This document shows, one piece after another, positions 1 to 28,499 of a stretch of DNA of 28,499 nt. The position numbers were made by a program, and so were the translations under genes. The DNA is from Apostichopus californicus (Eukaryota > Echinodermata > Holothuroidea > Aspidochirotida > Stichopodidae). The DNA lies in the NCBI GenBank assembly GCA_020650975.1, contig JAIPMN010008695.1, positions 1-28,499 on the forward strand, read 5' to 3'. Under the pieces are notes generated by a model. It ran no database searches. It was not told where the DNA came from and worked only from the letters and a program-made list of their open reading frames with translations. Position 1 is the stretch's first letter. Each line of letters opens with the position of its first letter.

Positions 1-44
1 TATATATTTATATATATAGACCATAAACTGATCTCTTTACTTAC

Positions 45-28478
<28,434 letters not shown>

Positions 28479-28499
28479 CTGAGGGAAGGGGTTAAAAGG

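Overview
The window is AT-rich invertebrate genomic DNA with long introns, many short non-autonomous DNA transposons and one large modular gene. The module set (Kazal, EGF, an 8-cysteine module) and the transposon set suggest a marine invertebrate, perhaps a deuterostome. The species cannot be fixed from the sequence.

One gene dominates and is read on the minus strand, from the right edge to the left edge. Neither its first nor its last exon is inside the window. I find 25 apparently intact coding exons: 20 EGF-like, 2 Kazal-like and 3 exons for an 8-cysteine module ending in NYC...W(F/Y)...C. Every exon has a length divisible by three and phase-1 introns on both sides, so any of them can be duplicated, lost or skipped without changing the frame. 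In transcription order the gene reads Kazal, a tandem run of 17 EGF, Kazal, three 8-Cys modules, then three EGF. It is probably a secreted or extracellular-matrix protein; no signal peptide or membrane segment lies in the window.

The centre (about 7395-23877) is a young tandem array in which EGF exon plus intron has been copied about every 0.65-0.9 kb. Three exon subfamilies (called A, B and C here) differ in the cysteine 3-4 loop and in their donor-side intron. A and B share the acceptor-side intron and a glycine-rich start of variable length. Hybrid, truncated and decayed exons mark unequal crossing-over or gene conversion. A small outlier of the array sits at about 1119-1798.

Mobile DNA lies in the introns: a 2.75-kb hAT element with a broken transposase and a second hAT-type element nested in its coding part (17897-20647); two hAT-type MITEs with perfect 8-bp target duplications (3302-3694, 25803-26154); two adjacent inverted-repeat elements in one array unit (15218-16976), one carrying a 155-bp satellite and a fragment like the end of a tyrosine recombinase; a LINE 3' end (about 4463-4912); a foldback repeat near both ends of the window in opposite orientation; and a 120-bp minisatellite (24133-24748). 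No RNA genes, CRISPR arrays or bacterial features were seen.
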